Assembly (NCBI GenBank): GCA_964353855.1
Contig: CAYGWX010000005.1
Location: 7,120 to 71,119 of the forward strand
Reading direction: 5' to 3'
Source of the DNA: CAYGWX01 sp964353855 [NCBI: uncultured bacterium]
GTDB lineage: Bacteria; Edwardsbacteria; CAYGWX01
DNA: 64,000 nucleotides
In this document: positions 42,878 through 50,810 of the stretch, in pieces
How positions within the stretch are numbered: the first letter of the stretch is position 1
Layout: every line of letters begins with the position of its first letter
Made by a program: the position numbers and the translations under genes
Notes under the pieces: model-generated
What the model saw: only the letters and a program-made list of their open reading frames with translations
Told to the model about the DNA's origin: nothing
Databases searched by the model: none

Positions 42878-43288
42878 CTATCTCGGAGGCAGGCCTGCCC
42901 CCTCCTGGAAGGAGAGCTCCCCTTTGACCTCGGTCAGGCAGTCCGAGAGCACGTTCATCTGGTGCAGGGCGATGGTCTCCTCCAGGGCCTGGCGGGCGAT
43001 CAGCCCCATATCCACCAAGATGTCCCCCAGGCGTGTGGCCCCGGCGGACTCTCGCTGCTTGCTCAGGGCCTGCTTGAGCTGCTCGCGGTCGATCTTCCCG
43101 GCCTCGGTCAGGATGTCCCCGATGAGCTTCTTCCTCTCGTCCGAGGAAAAGCTTACCACCTCCCCGTGGGCGAAGGCCACGTGCTCGCATACCTCCGCGC
43201 TCTCGATGGTCAGGGTCCCTGTCCAGCGCTCGGCCTTGGCTTTGGAAACCACTTCGTTGAAGGTCATCAGTCCCAACTTCTTTGCCAT
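42878..43288 (-). CDS. Short DUF4388-like protein with GspE N-terminal-like repeats
   Basis: A 136-residue cytoplasmic protein. Residues 1-60 resemble a truncated DUF4388/PatA domain (LMTFNEVVSKAKAERWTGTL, VAFAHGEVVSF). The remainder holds two helical modules of the form GDILTEAGKIDREQLKQAL and GDILVDMGLIARQALEETI, the pattern found at the N-terminus of GspE/PilB ATPases and in DUF4388 proteins. It may be a signalling adaptor for pili or gliding. ATG 43286-43288 has a near-perfect GGAGGAGG ribosome site. It separates glyA from the nucleotide genes. Confidence 0.75.
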   Translation of the reverse strand: MAKKLGLMTFNEVVSKAKAERWTGTLTIESAEVCEHVAFAHGEVVSFSSDERKKLIGDILTEAGKIDREQLKQALSKQRESAGATRLGDILVDMGLIARQALEETIALHQMNVLSDCLTEVKGELSFQEGAGLPPR

Positions 43289-43304
43289 GATAGCCTCCTC
43301 CCTC

Positions 43305-44558
43305 TTATAGGCGGTTGGCGTAGAGAGGAAAATGTCTGCAGAGCGACCCGACATCGCTCTTCACCTCGGTCGCAACCTTCTCATCTCCGGGATGAGAAAG
43401 CACCTTGTCCAACAAGCCGGCGATGGCGACCATCTCGGGTTCCTTCATGCCCCGGGTGGTCAGGGCCGGGGTGCCCAAGCGGATCCCGCTCGTCACCGTG
43501 GGCTTCTGGGTTTCAAAGGGCACGGTGTTCTTGTTCACCGTGATCCCGGATGCCCCCAGGACGTCCTCGGCCTGCTTTCCGGTGATCCCCTTGGTCGTGA
43601 GGTTCACGAGCAGGAGGTGGGTGTCAGTTCCCCCCGAGACCAGGTGGTAGCCCCGCCGTTTCATCTCCTCGGCCAGGGCCCGGGCGTTCTTCACCACCTG
43701 GGACTGGTAGGTCTTGAACTCCGGCTCCAGGGCCTCCTTCAGGGCCACGGCCTTGGCCGCGATGCAGTGCATCAGGGGTCCGCCCTGCATCCCGGGCATC
43801 ACGGTCCGGTCCACATCCTTGGCGTACTTCGCCTTGCACATAATCATCCCGCCACGCGGCCCCCGCAGGGTCTTGTGCGTGGTCGTGGTCACGAGGTCGG
43901 CGTAGGGGACCGGGGAGGGGTGCAGGCCGGTGGCGACCAAGCCGGCGATGTGGGCGATGTCCACCATGAGCGTGGCCCCCACCTCGTCGGCGATCTCCCG
44001 GAACTTGGCGAAGTCCAGGGTCCGGGGATAGGCGCTGGCCCCGGCCAGGATCATCTTGGGTTTGTGGACCTGGGCCATTTTGCGGAGCTCGTCGTAGTCG
44101 ATGGTCTCGGTCCGCTGGGACACCCCGTAGGAGATGCAGTTGTAGAACTGGCCGGAGAAGTTCACCTTGTACCCGTGGGTCAGGTGCCCGCCGTGGGAGA
44201 GGTCCAGGCCGAGGAAGGTGTCCCCCAACTTCAGGAGGACCATGTAGGCCGCCATGTTGGCCTGGGCCCCGGCGTGGGGCTGGACATTGGCGTGGTCGCA
44301 CCCGAAGAGCTGTTTGGCCCGCTCCCGGGCAAGGTTTTCGGCCACGTCTACGAACTCACACCCTCCGTAGTAGCGCTTTCCGGGAAGCCCCTCGGCGTAC
44401 TTGTTGGTCATCACCGAGCCCAGGGCCTCCAGGACCGCGTCGGAGACGAAGTTCTCCGAGGCGATGAGCTCCAGGCCGTCGGCTTGGCGCCGGGTCTCAT
44501 TTAGGATGGCCTCGTAAATGTCCGGATCGTACTGTCTCAGGGGCAATGAATTCATCAT
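43305..44558 (-). CDS. glyA: Serine hydroxymethyltransferase
   Basis: A 417-residue PLP enzyme of standard length. Motifs include [45 protein letters not shown] and the PLP-lysine segment [14 protein letters not shown]. It interconverts serine and glycine while making methylene-tetrahydrofolate, used for dTMP with the nearby dCMP deaminase. The ATG start (or the adjacent second ATG) lies 10 bp after rpiB. Confidence 0.97.
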   Translation of the reverse strand: MMNSLPLRQYDPDIYEAILNETRRQADGLELIASENFVSDAVLEALGSVMTNKYAEGLPGKRYYGGCEFVDVAENLARERAKQLFGCDHANVQPHAGAQANMAAYMVLLKLGDTFLGLDLSHGGHLTHGYKVNFSGQFYNCISYGVSQRTETIDYDELRKMAQVHKPKMILAGASAYPRTLDFAKFREIADEVGATLMVDIAHIAGLVATGLHPSPVPYADLVTTTTHKTLRGPRGGMIMCKAKYAKDVDRTVMPGMQGGPLMHCIAAKAVALKEALEPEFKTYQSQVVKNARALAEEMKRRGYHLVSGGTDTHLLLVNLTTKGITGKQAEDVLGASGITVNKNTVPFETQKPTVTSGIRLGTPALTTRGMKEPEMVAIAGLLDKVLSHPGDEKVATEVKSDVGSLCRHFPLYANRL

Positions 44559-44568
44559 ACCTCCAGGG

Positions 44569-45018
44569 CTATCTTTCGATCTGTTTTATTTTATCGATCC
44601 TTCTCCCGTGCCGCCCGCCCTCGAAGGAAGAGTCCAGCCAGGCCTCGGCGATCACCTTGGCGGTCTCCTCGGAGACGAAGTCCGCGGCCAGGACGAGCAC
44701 ATTGGCATCGTTGTGCGCCCGGGCCAGCCGGGCCATCTCGGGAGAGAAGCACAGGGCGGCCCGGATGCCCTTCACCTTGTTGGCCGACATCGCCATGCCG
44801 TTCCCTGTGGCGCACATCAGGATCCCCTGGAAGGCCTGGCCCCCGGCCACGGCCTGGGCCGCCGGGATCCCGTAGTCCGGGTAATCGCAGGACTCCTGGC
44901 TGTTCGTGCCGAAGTCCTTGACCTCGTAGCCCTTGGACATAAGCAGGGCCTTCAGGGTTTCCTTGAGGTGGAGCCCCTGATGGTCCGCGGCCAGAGCGAT
45001 GAGCTTGCCTTTATCCAT
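44569..45018 (-). CDS. rpiB: Ribose-5-phosphate isomerase B
   Basis: A 149-residue RpiB/LacAB family enzyme. It has the N-terminal [16 protein letters not shown] phosphate site, the catalytic cysteine segment [16 protein letters not shown], and [15 protein letters not shown]. It interconverts ribose-5-phosphate and ribulose-5-phosphate. The promoter -10 ends only nine bases before the ATG, so the mRNA should be leaderless or nearly so. It probably heads the rpiB-glyA-DUF4388-dCMP deaminase-nrdR transcript. Confidence 0.95.
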   Translation of the reverse strand: MDKGKLIALAADHQGLHLKETLKALLMSKGYEVKDFGTNSQESCDYPDYGIPAAQAVAGGQAFQGILMCATGNGMAMSANKVKGIRAALCFSPEMARLARAHNDANVLVLAADFVSEETAKVIAEAWLDSSFEGGRHGRRIDKIKQIER

Positions 45019-45027
45019 AACCTTTAA

Positions 45028-45056
45028 AGTATAAAGGATTTCCCATATTTTTTCAA
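45028..45056 (-). promoter_or_regulatory. Sigma70 promoter for rpiB, predicted leaderless
   Basis: On the minus strand TTGAAA (45051-45056), 17 bp, TATACT (45028-45033). The ATG of rpiB begins nine bases past the -10, leaving room for a leader of only about 1-3 nt. Confidence 0.7.
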
Positions 45057-45167
45057 GGGGAAAAGGTGCCCCTGGTGTCTATAAAAGAGGGCAAGGGCAA
45101 GGACATCGGATGATCAATAGAAATCAGAGGAGAATATCAGCTAACTTACGCCCCGGGAATGGCGCGA

Positions 45168-45962
45168 TCAAACCTCTGCCAACTCTCCGCGAAAGATCGT
45201 TACGGCTTCTCCGCCTAATCGCACCCGATCCCCCTCGACGCGGACCCGCACCATCCCTCCCCGGGCTGAAGCCTGATAGGCTACCATCTCTTTCTTGCCC
45301 AGACGTCCTATCCAGAACGGCCCCAGACAGCAGTGCGCGGACCCGGTCACCGGGTCCTCCGGAACTCCGGCCCCGGGGGCAAAGAACCGCGACACGAAAT
45401 CAAATCCCGGTGTGGAGGCCATGCTCGTGACGATGACTCCCCGAACTTCGATCCGCTTGAGCTTTTCGTGATCGGGCTTGAGCCTCCGGACCATCTCTTC
45501 CGATTCCACCTCCACGAGGTAGTCGAACCGGCTCTTGCCCACCGTCTTGGGGACCACCCCCAAGGCCTCGCTCAATCCCTTCGGTGCCTTCGCCGGAGAA
45601 GGGGGTGTGGCCGGGAAATCCAGCTCGATCTCCTCCCCCACCTTCCGGGCCGTGAGCAGGCCGCTTTTGGTGTGAAACCGCGCCTCCTTGTCCCCCGCCA
45701 GCAGGCCGGCCTCCCAGAGCACATGGGCGCTCGCCAGGGTCGCATGCCCGCAGAGGTCCACCTCCACCGCCGGGGTGAACCAGCGCAGGCCGTAACCATC
45801 CTCCCGGGGAACGAGAAAAGCCGTCTCGGAGAGGTTCATCTCCCGGGCCACGTTCTGCATCCAGCCCACCTCCCGCTCTTCGGGAAGCAGACAAACCCCG
45901 GCCGGATTCCCGGCAAACGGCTTCTTCGTGAAGGCATCCACCTGATAGATTTTTATTCCCAT
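45168..45962 (-). CDS. PhzF family isomerase/epimerase
   Basis: A 264-residue protein with the PhzF signatures: IYQVDAFTKKPFAGNPAGVC, the catalytic glutamate segment MNLSETAFLVP, and VDLCGHATLASAHVLWE, followed by the second half ending PVTGSAHCCLGPFW. The fold is a pair of hot-dog-like barrels; family members isomerise small metabolites and most have unknown substrates. It is a single gene; 149 bp separate it from rpiB and the upstream gap of 372 bp contains repeats. Confidence 0.92.
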   Translation of the reverse strand: MGIKIYQVDAFTKKPFAGNPAGVCLLPEEREVGWMQNVAREMNLSETAFLVPREDGYGLRWFTPAVEVDLCGHATLASAHVLWEAGLLAGDKEARFHTKSGLLTARKVGEEIELDFPATPPSPAKAPKGLSEALGVVPKTVGKSRFDYLVEVESEEMVRRLKPDHEKLKRIEVRGVIVTSMASTPGFDFVSRFFAPGAGVPEDPVTGSAHCCLGPFWIGRLGKKEMVAYQASARGGMVRVRVEGDRVRLGGEAVTIFRGELAEV

Positions 45963-46033
45963 TAAGAAACTCTAAATGTCCGCGCAATGCTACGATGCAA
46001 GCCTTTCTGGTCCTCCTTGGAAATCAGGGGCAA

Positions 46034-46049
46034 CCACTATATATTGTGG
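46034..46049. repeat. CCACTATATATNGTGG palindrome, copy 1
   Basis: CCACTATATATTGTGG, a near-perfect 16-bp palindrome bordered by GGGG and CCCC. Related copies are inside the repeats at 46223-46270 and 46913-46960. It is the only other feature besides the 11-bp array in the 372-bp gap upstream of phzF. Confidence 0.7.
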
Positions 46050-46164
46050 TCCCCTCGGAATTGTCTCGTAAGCAGCGCCGATAAAGCTCGGTTACGTCTG
46101 TTGAACCAAAACAGCCCGCAGAATGGGGATCTCCGAAAGGCCTCCGAAATCCGAGAGGGGTTCC

Positions 46165-46208
46165 CGCCTACCTCACGCCTACCTCACGCCTACCTCACGC
46201 CTACCCCA
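46165..46208. repeat. 11-bp tandem array, minus orientation (4 units)
   Basis: CGCCTACCTCA three times exactly, then CGCCTACCCCA. On the minus strand this is TAGGCGTGAGG, matching the consensus of the other 11-bp arrays. It lies about 200 bp upstream of phzF and 15 bp before the palindrome-bearing repeat at 46223. Confidence 0.9.
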
Positions 46209-46222
46209 CCCCCTTTTGGATA

Positions 46223-46270
46223 CCCGACCACTATATATAGTGGGTGTTCCCTTTTTCACAATGAACGGCT
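46223..46270. repeat. Palindrome-bearing direct repeat, left copy
   Basis: Contains the perfect palindrome CCACTATATATAGTGG (46228-46243), then TTTCACAA and GGCTG. The same order recurs at 46913-46960, so the two copies flank the small low-GC gene at 46335-46787. Confidence 0.75.
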
Positions 46271-46334
46271 GATTTTGGAGGTTGAGCCAGTGGATTAGAA
46301 CAAACATGCGTCGTGCTTATTTGCACCTAAAGTT

Positions 46335-46787
46335 CTATTCGGTTATTCTTAAGATAAATACACCCTTCGGATCAACCTGTTTTACTATTTCAAATACATG
46401 TTCTTTCTCGGGCTGTTTTGTCGAGTAAGAACGTCCATCCCTCGTATTCAAGTCGACGGTGCCATCGTGAGACGTGGTGACTGCAAACACTTTCCCTTCC
46501 ATTATTAATTGTTTCGCTTGGTACCATTCTATTTTCTCTTTTGGGGAATTGCGAACGATCTGCCAAAAAAAGGGGCGTAGAAAGGAGAGGTCAGAGAACG
46601 CAAGCAAGATTCGATGAGAATCACGTAAAGCCTCTTTCTCACGCTGGGTTATTGCAAGCTCATTAGATTTAAAACAGGGGACTAGTTGATCAACAAATTC
46701 GTCTGCCGGCATTTTCTTCGGATTCTCAGCCATCGCGATGCAAACGAATCCTATAAAGAAGGAAACTACCAAAGGCAACCGCATCAT
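46335..46787 (-). CDS. Small secreted protein of unknown function, low GC
   Basis: A 150-residue protein with a signal peptide (MMRLPLVVSFFIGFVCIAMA) and a soluble, charged body with no motif I recognise (KKMPADEFVDQLVPCFKSNE, LRPFFWQIVRNSPKEKIEWY). The ribosome site AGGAGGTG is excellent. The base composition is clearly lower in GC than the neighbours, and the gene is flanked by 48-bp direct repeats with 11-bp arrays outside them, suggesting a transferred cassette. A periplasmic location is likely; function is unknown. Confidence 0.7.
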   Translation of the reverse strand: MMRLPLVVSFFIGFVCIAMAENPKKMPADEFVDQLVPCFKSNELAITQREKEALRDSHRILLAFSDLSFLRPFFWQIVRNSPKEKIEWYQAKQLIMEGKVFAVTTSHDGTVDLNTRDGRSYSTKQPEKEHVFEIVKQVDPKGVFILRITE

Positions 46788-46854
46788 TTTACACCTCCTG
46801 AGATAATAACCAGTTCAATTATCTAATGCCGCATGGCATGCATCGCTGGCGATG

Positions 46855-46905
46855 CTCTTCCTCCAAATAATCATCCCCAAAAGCAACATGATCACCCCAA
46901 CGGTC
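46855..46905 (-). pseudogene. Fragment of lspA
   Basis: Matches 50290-50340 within lspA at 48 of 51 bases, same strand, encoding TVGVIMLLLGMIIWRKS against TVGVIMLLLGMVIWRKS. Similarity ends sharply on both sides. It ends 8 bp before the right palindrome-bearing repeat. Confidence 0.85.
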
Positions 46906-46912
46906 TTCAAAC

Positions 46913-46960
46913 CCCGACCACTATATGTTGTGGTGGTCCCCTATTTCACAAGGAGAGGCT
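46913..46960. repeat. Palindrome-bearing direct repeat, right copy
   Basis: CCACTATATGTTGTGG (46918-46933) followed by TCCCC, TTTCACAA and GGCTG, aligned with the left copy at 46223-46270. The remaining 593-bp gap (46788-47380) also holds the lspA fragment, an 11-bp array and a 16-bp palindrome; no gene is seen. Confidence 0.7.
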
Positions 46961-47137
46961 GTTGTGAGATAAATCATAGCATAATCAGCCCCATAAGGAC
47001 AAGGGGGCAGGCAGGAGCGGGAAGAAACCCGTTGCCATCTTCGGTTCGACAAAAAGGTCAGGGCTAAGAGCCCTGGCCCAAAGGAGGAGGCGATCCGGTC
47101 AGGATGCTCCCCCCATCCACTCCCGCTCTTTTCACCG

Positions 47138-47192
47138 GCATTGCACTGGCTTTACCCCGGCTTTACACCCTCTTTACACCCATTTAGCACCC
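47138..47192. repeat. 11-bp tandem array, minus orientation (5 units)
   Basis: GCATTGCACTG, GCTTTACCCCG, GCTTTACACCC, TCTTTACACCC, ATTTAGCACCC. On the minus strand the core is GGGTGTAAAG, close to GGGTGTTCAA of the array at 49996. Confidence 0.85.
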
Positions 47193-47326
47193 TTCGGGAG
47201 GCTATACAAGGAGAGATCGTGCTGCGTGCGCCCGGAAGAGAGGCTTCGGAAGGATTTAGATCGGCACCAGTCTACTGATCGGATGTCGTCTGCCAACAGA
47301 AGGATGTCTGCATCTCCGTTAAAAGC

Positions 47327-47342
47327 CAAGGGGTTCCCCTTG
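47327..47342 (-). terminator. Palindromic hairpin after the LVIVD gene
   Basis: CAAGGGGTTCCCCTTG, a perfect 16-bp palindrome 39 bp past the stop of the gene at 47381. The 3' side lacks a strong T-run, so its role as terminator is tentative. Confidence 0.4.
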
Positions 47343-47380
47343 TACAAGAGACACCCCTATGGCCTTTCTGATGTTACAAG

Positions 47381-49669
47381 CTACCTCACCACCACCATCT
47401 TTCTGGTGAGGGTCTGATCACAACCTTCGGCCCTCAGAAAGTAAACCCCGCTCCTCACCTCCTTTCCACTTCCATCTTTTCCGTCCCAATACACCTCGTG
47501 AGGCGTAAGGCGTGAGGCGTAAGGTGCAAACGACCTTACGACCCGGCCCGTAACATCGTAAACGCTCAGACGAACCGGCCCCAGAGCCACTGGCCCGAGT
47601 CGAATCGTACATCCCCCTTTTACCGGATTAGGGCTGATCGAAACATCAAATGACTCGGCCTTAAATGGATGGGCAACTTCCTGACCGACCCCGGATATGA
47701 TGGAATCCACGCCGAAGACCAGAAGATTTCCCAGATAGGCTCCGCCATAAGCTACGTTGAAGTTCTCGCCCCAGACATCCGTAATCGTCCAACCAGATTC
47801 ATAATGCCGGACAGACTGCGCCGGGTGAGGATTGCTTACATCCACCAGGTCCATCCGTCCACAGTATTCCACGGACTGATAATAATAGGTTCGCCCCCCT
47901 ACCCAGACATAGTGAGGGGCGAAGTAATGCAGCCCATACAGGGCATCCTCCCCGATTGAATGACTATACCATCCCGCTGTATCCGGACGCACCGGGTTGG
48001 CTACGGTAATGATATAGAGCCCATCCCCAGGATTCCGGAAATAGGCTAAGATATAGCCCAAGGTATCCGCAAACTCTACGTCTTTTCCGCCAGGTGCAGG
48101 CCAGTCCCAGTCATATGCGTTGCGCGGACTACGCGGATCGCTCACATCAATCACATGAAACGTCCAAGGCAACCCGTCCGGCACATAGGCGTATTGCCCA
48201 CGAACCCACAAATCGTAAACTCCATCGCCAGGACCCCGCCACCTCCCTAAAAAGTAGGGATTCCGGGGATCCGCCACATTCACAGTCCACAAATTGTCAC
48301 CGAAATGTCCCGAAAGATAGACCAGCGTGTCCTGCACAAAGATGCCGTAGGCCACCCCGGTCTGCAATCCAGACCAGCGCCCGATCACCGTAGGCTGGGC
48401 CGGATTCCGAATGTCCACAATAACCAGTCCGCTATCTCCCTCGGCGGCGTAAAGCAGAGAGTCCTTCAACATGATGTCAAGCGTCCTCCAGGGTATCTCC
48501 AAGTGGCCAAGCTCAACAGGCTGAGAGGGGTTAGACACATCCAGCACCCGAAGCCCGTCCATGCCGTGGGCCACATAGAGATAATTCCCCTGCTTCACCA
48601 ACTCCCAGCAGGCATCCCCGGTAGGATAATGAGTAATCTCCCGAGGCTGGGAAGGATTTCGAACGTCCATCACCCGAAGGCCCTTGCCGCCGTCGGCAAA
48701 GTAGACCAAACTGTCTTTGGCAAAGACATCACCCCCTGAGCCTGGTGTCTCGTAACGACCCAGCTCAACAGGATTTGCCGGATCTGTGATATCAATAACC
48801 CACATGTGGCTGAGACTGCTTGGGGGATAACGATCATATTCAAAATAGTCCTCGCAGAGGTAAGCAAGGTTGCCAGAGACGGTAACGCTGCGAGGAAAGA
48901 CATATTGACCGCTGGGACGGAAGCATTTTATTTTCAGAGGGACTTGGGGATTCTTTACGTTTACTATACAGAGGCCGCTATCCAATGCCGCAACATAAGC
49001 TAGCGTATCACGGATGATGAGATCCATCGTACCACCAAGCCCCGTACATCGTCCCACTTTACGAACATCAAAGGGATCGCGGATATTATACACTGCGAGT
49101 TCAGAAGTCCACCCCGCACCGACAACATAAGCCAGCGTGTCCACCACTTGTATTTTCTTCCCCCAACTGGTATCGTAACCCGCTACCACAAAGGGAGAAG
49201 CAGGGTCGTTCACATTGATCACGAACAAATCCGAGGAATCCTGCATCCCACCGCTCCCAACTACGTATGCGAGAGAATCTTTAACCCAAACTCCATGCAT
49301 ATGATACCCGCACCTCACCTTCCCCACCACCCTCGGAGCCCTCACATCCCGCACATCCACAATCGCCAGACCGTTATAAGCATCTACCAGATAGGCATAG
49401 CCGTTCTGGACGAAGAGGTCCTCTATGATGGAGAAATTCACATCATACGCCCTGCCCATCTCCACAGGATTCGCCGGGTCCGAAACATCCAAAATAAGCA
49501 GGCCGCAGCTCACTCCCACATAGGCGTAGTCCCCTTGCACCACTACCTGACGGGCAGGGCCTAAGAGGGTCTGGCCCAAAAGCCGCATCCCCAGGCTGTC
49601 CCGAGGGAAAGCCGAGGAAGTTCCTGCAATGCAAACAAGGACAAAGATTAAAAATAGGATGCGCTTCAT
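47381..49669 (-). CDS. Secreted LVIVD-repeat propeller protein with sorting domain
   Basis: A 762-residue protein. The signal peptide (ILFLIFVLVCIAGTSSA) is followed by about 13 repeats of the LVIVD type (LLILDVSDPANPVEMGR, LAIVDVRDVRAPRVVGK, LRVLDVSNPSQPVELGH) that build a beta-propeller. The C-terminal 80 residues (VSISPNPVKGGCTIRLGP, LSVYDVTGRVVRSF, GVYFLRAEG, TRKMVVVR) form a FlgD/Por-type sorting domain. Surface display or release is likely; the ligand is unknown. ATG 49667-49669 places the signal peptide at the N-terminus but has no ribosome site; ATG 49684 is an in-frame alternative. A stem-loop lies just upstream. Confidence 0.87.
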   Translation of the reverse strand: MKRILFLIFVLVCIAGTSSAFPRDSLGMRLLGQTLLGPARQVVVQGDYAYVGVSCGLLILDVSDPANPVEMGRAYDVNFSIIEDLFVQNGYAYLVDAYNGLAIVDVRDVRAPRVVGKVRCGYHMHGVWVKDSLAYVVGSGGMQDSSDLFVINVNDPASPFVVAGYDTSWGKKIQVVDTLAYVVGAGWTSELAVYNIRDPFDVRKVGRCTGLGGTMDLIIRDTLAYVAALDSGLCIVNVKNPQVPLKIKCFRPSGQYVFPRSVTVSGNLAYLCEDYFEYDRYPPSSLSHMWVIDITDPANPVELGRYETPGSGGDVFAKDSLVYFADGGKGLRVMDVRNPSQPREITHYPTGDACWELVKQGNYLYVAHGMDGLRVLDVSNPSQPVELGHLEIPWRTLDIMLKDSLLYAAEGDSGLVIVDIRNPAQPTVIGRWSGLQTGVAYGIFVQDTLVYLSGHFGDNLWTVNVADPRNPYFLGRWRGPGDGVYDLWVRGQYAYVPDGLPWTFHVIDVSDPRSPRNAYDWDWPAPGGKDVEFADTLGYILAYFRNPGDGLYIITVANPVRPDTAGWYSHSIGEDALYGLHYFAPHYVWVGGRTYYYQSVEYCGRMDLVDVSNPHPAQSVRHYESGWTITDVWGENFNVAYGGAYLGNLLVFGVDSIISGVGQEVAHPFKAESFDVSISPNPVKGGCTIRLGPVALGPVRLSVYDVTGRVVRSFAPYASRLTPHEVYWDGKDGSGKEVRSGVYFLRAEGCDQTLTRKMVVVR

Positions 49670-49691
49670 TTGAAATGCTCCCATTGATGCA

Positions 49692-49730
49692 AAAGGAGAC
49701 CTATGCCCCTTTCTCAGGGGTGTCTCCTTT
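49692..49730 (-). promoter_or_regulatory. Stem-loop in the leader of the LVIVD gene
   Basis: A 9-bp outer stem (AAAGGAGAC with GTCTCCTTT, 49692-49700 and 49722-49730) and an inner CCCCT/AGGGG pairing. The stem contains the only AAGGAG-like sequence near the start, so it could control translation. It lies about 130 nt into the predicted leader. Confidence 0.5.
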
Positions 49731-49866
49731 CTCATCTTCCAGCTTCAACCCGACCGAACCGAACCATCCGAACCACATCTTCACCTAACCCTCCTCAACC
49801 GAATAAGGAGCCCGAAAGCCAACTCACGGAAGAGAAACGATGGTGCGCTGCTTGCCTGGCTGTTAA

Positions 49867-49895
49867 AGCATAACAAATTCAGGCGGCGACGTCAA
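49867..49895 (-). promoter_or_regulatory. Sigma70-like promoter for the LVIVD gene
   Basis: On the minus strand TTGACG (49890-49895), exactly 17 bp, TATGCT (49867-49872), predicting a leader of about 190 nt that includes the stem-loop at 49692-49730. Confidence 0.6.
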
Positions 49896-49995
49896 GCTCA
49901 AAATCAACGAAGGCAGATAAATCCCTTGAAATGAGTGCTCAATTATATACTTCCATCCCCAATCCGCATTAAAAAACCCCTGAAATACGTGGGGT

Positions 49996-50050
49996 GGGTG
50001 TACAGTGGGTGTTTGGTGGGTGTTCAATGGGTGTTCAATGGGCCCCCAAA
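49996..50050. repeat. 11-bp tandem array (5 units)
   Basis: GGGTGTACAGT, GGGTGTTTGGT, GGGTGTTCAAT twice, then GGGCCCCCAAA. It lies 100 bp upstream of the LVIVD promoter. The last unit begins a large stem (50040-50051 with 50089-50102, GGGCC...CCAAAA against TTTTGG...GGCCC). The rest of the 574-bp gap from 49670 to 50243 shows no gene. Confidence 0.88.
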
Positions 50051-50243
50051 ACGAAGGTCTGGGTGGCCCATAGGAAACCCACTCACAATTTTGGGGTGGC
50101 CCACCCTCTCCTTTTTGCCCTTTCCGTCAATTCCTCGTAACCCCTTGAAGATGGCCCTGATTGCGTAAAATTGGCTCATTTCACCCAACCAAGAATAAAA
50201 TCATGTTTACTTAATAGACGACATAAGGAACAAAAGGAGGGAG

Positions 50244-50810
50244 CTACAGAATGTGGGAAGTCAAAACCTTCGCTTTTTCGGACGTAATACTCTTCCTCCA
50301 AATAACCATCCCCAAAAGCAACATAATCACCCCCACGGTCACCCCGGCATCCGCCAGGTTGAACACCGGCCAGCGATCGAGATGATAACTCCCGATATGG
50401 ATATCGGGAATATTCACATCGATGAAATCCCGCACCTCGCCCCAAAGGAGCCGGTCGATGAAGTTCCCGATGGCCCCGCCCAGGATCAGGGCAAAAGCCA
50501 GAAGGTTCCAGGGAGAACGATCTTTAATTTTGAAGTAGTAAAGGAGGATGAGGAGGATAGCGATGAGGGAGAAAACAAGAAAGGCCGCATTCGAGCCCAT
50601 CTTCAGGCTGAACGCGCCATGCGGATTGCGGATGTAGGTCAGACGGACCGCATCGCCCAGGACCGGAAGGGAGGACCCCAGGGCCATCCGGGCCGCCACC
50701 AGGGCTTTGGTGAGCTGGTCCAGCAGGACCCAGAGCGGACTGAGGATGAGGAGGAAGCCGAGGCCGCGAACCCGGAGACTATCGGATCTTCCGGGCCTCT
50801 CGGGCCTCAT
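50244..50810 (-). CDS. lspA: Lipoprotein signal peptidase
   Basis: A 188-residue aspartic membrane protease with four spans. The catalytic motifs are present: GGAIGNFIDRLLWGEVRDFID and WPVFNLADAGVTVGV, holding the two active aspartates. It removes the signal peptide of prolipoproteins such as the one at 57800-58276. The ATG start 50808-50810 overlaps the TraR/DksA-like gene by 32 bp, which is long, but no later canonical start precedes the first span. A 51-bp copy of its 3' part lies at 46855-46905. Confidence 0.93.
   Translation of the reverse strand: MRPERPGRSDSLRVRGLGFLLILSPLWVLLDQLTKALVAARMALGSSLPVLGDAVRLTYIRNPHGAFSLKMGSNAAFLVFSLIAILLILLYYFKIKDRSPWNLLAFALILGGAIGNFIDRLLWGEVRDFIDVNIPDIHIGSYHLDRWPVFNLADAGVTVGVIMLLLGMVIWRKSITSEKAKVLTSHIL

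Noticed and set aside
46852-47067. A 71-codon plus-strand frame over the lspA fragment
   Set aside because: It is antisense to the lspA fragment and runs through the palindromic repeat; no ribosome site.
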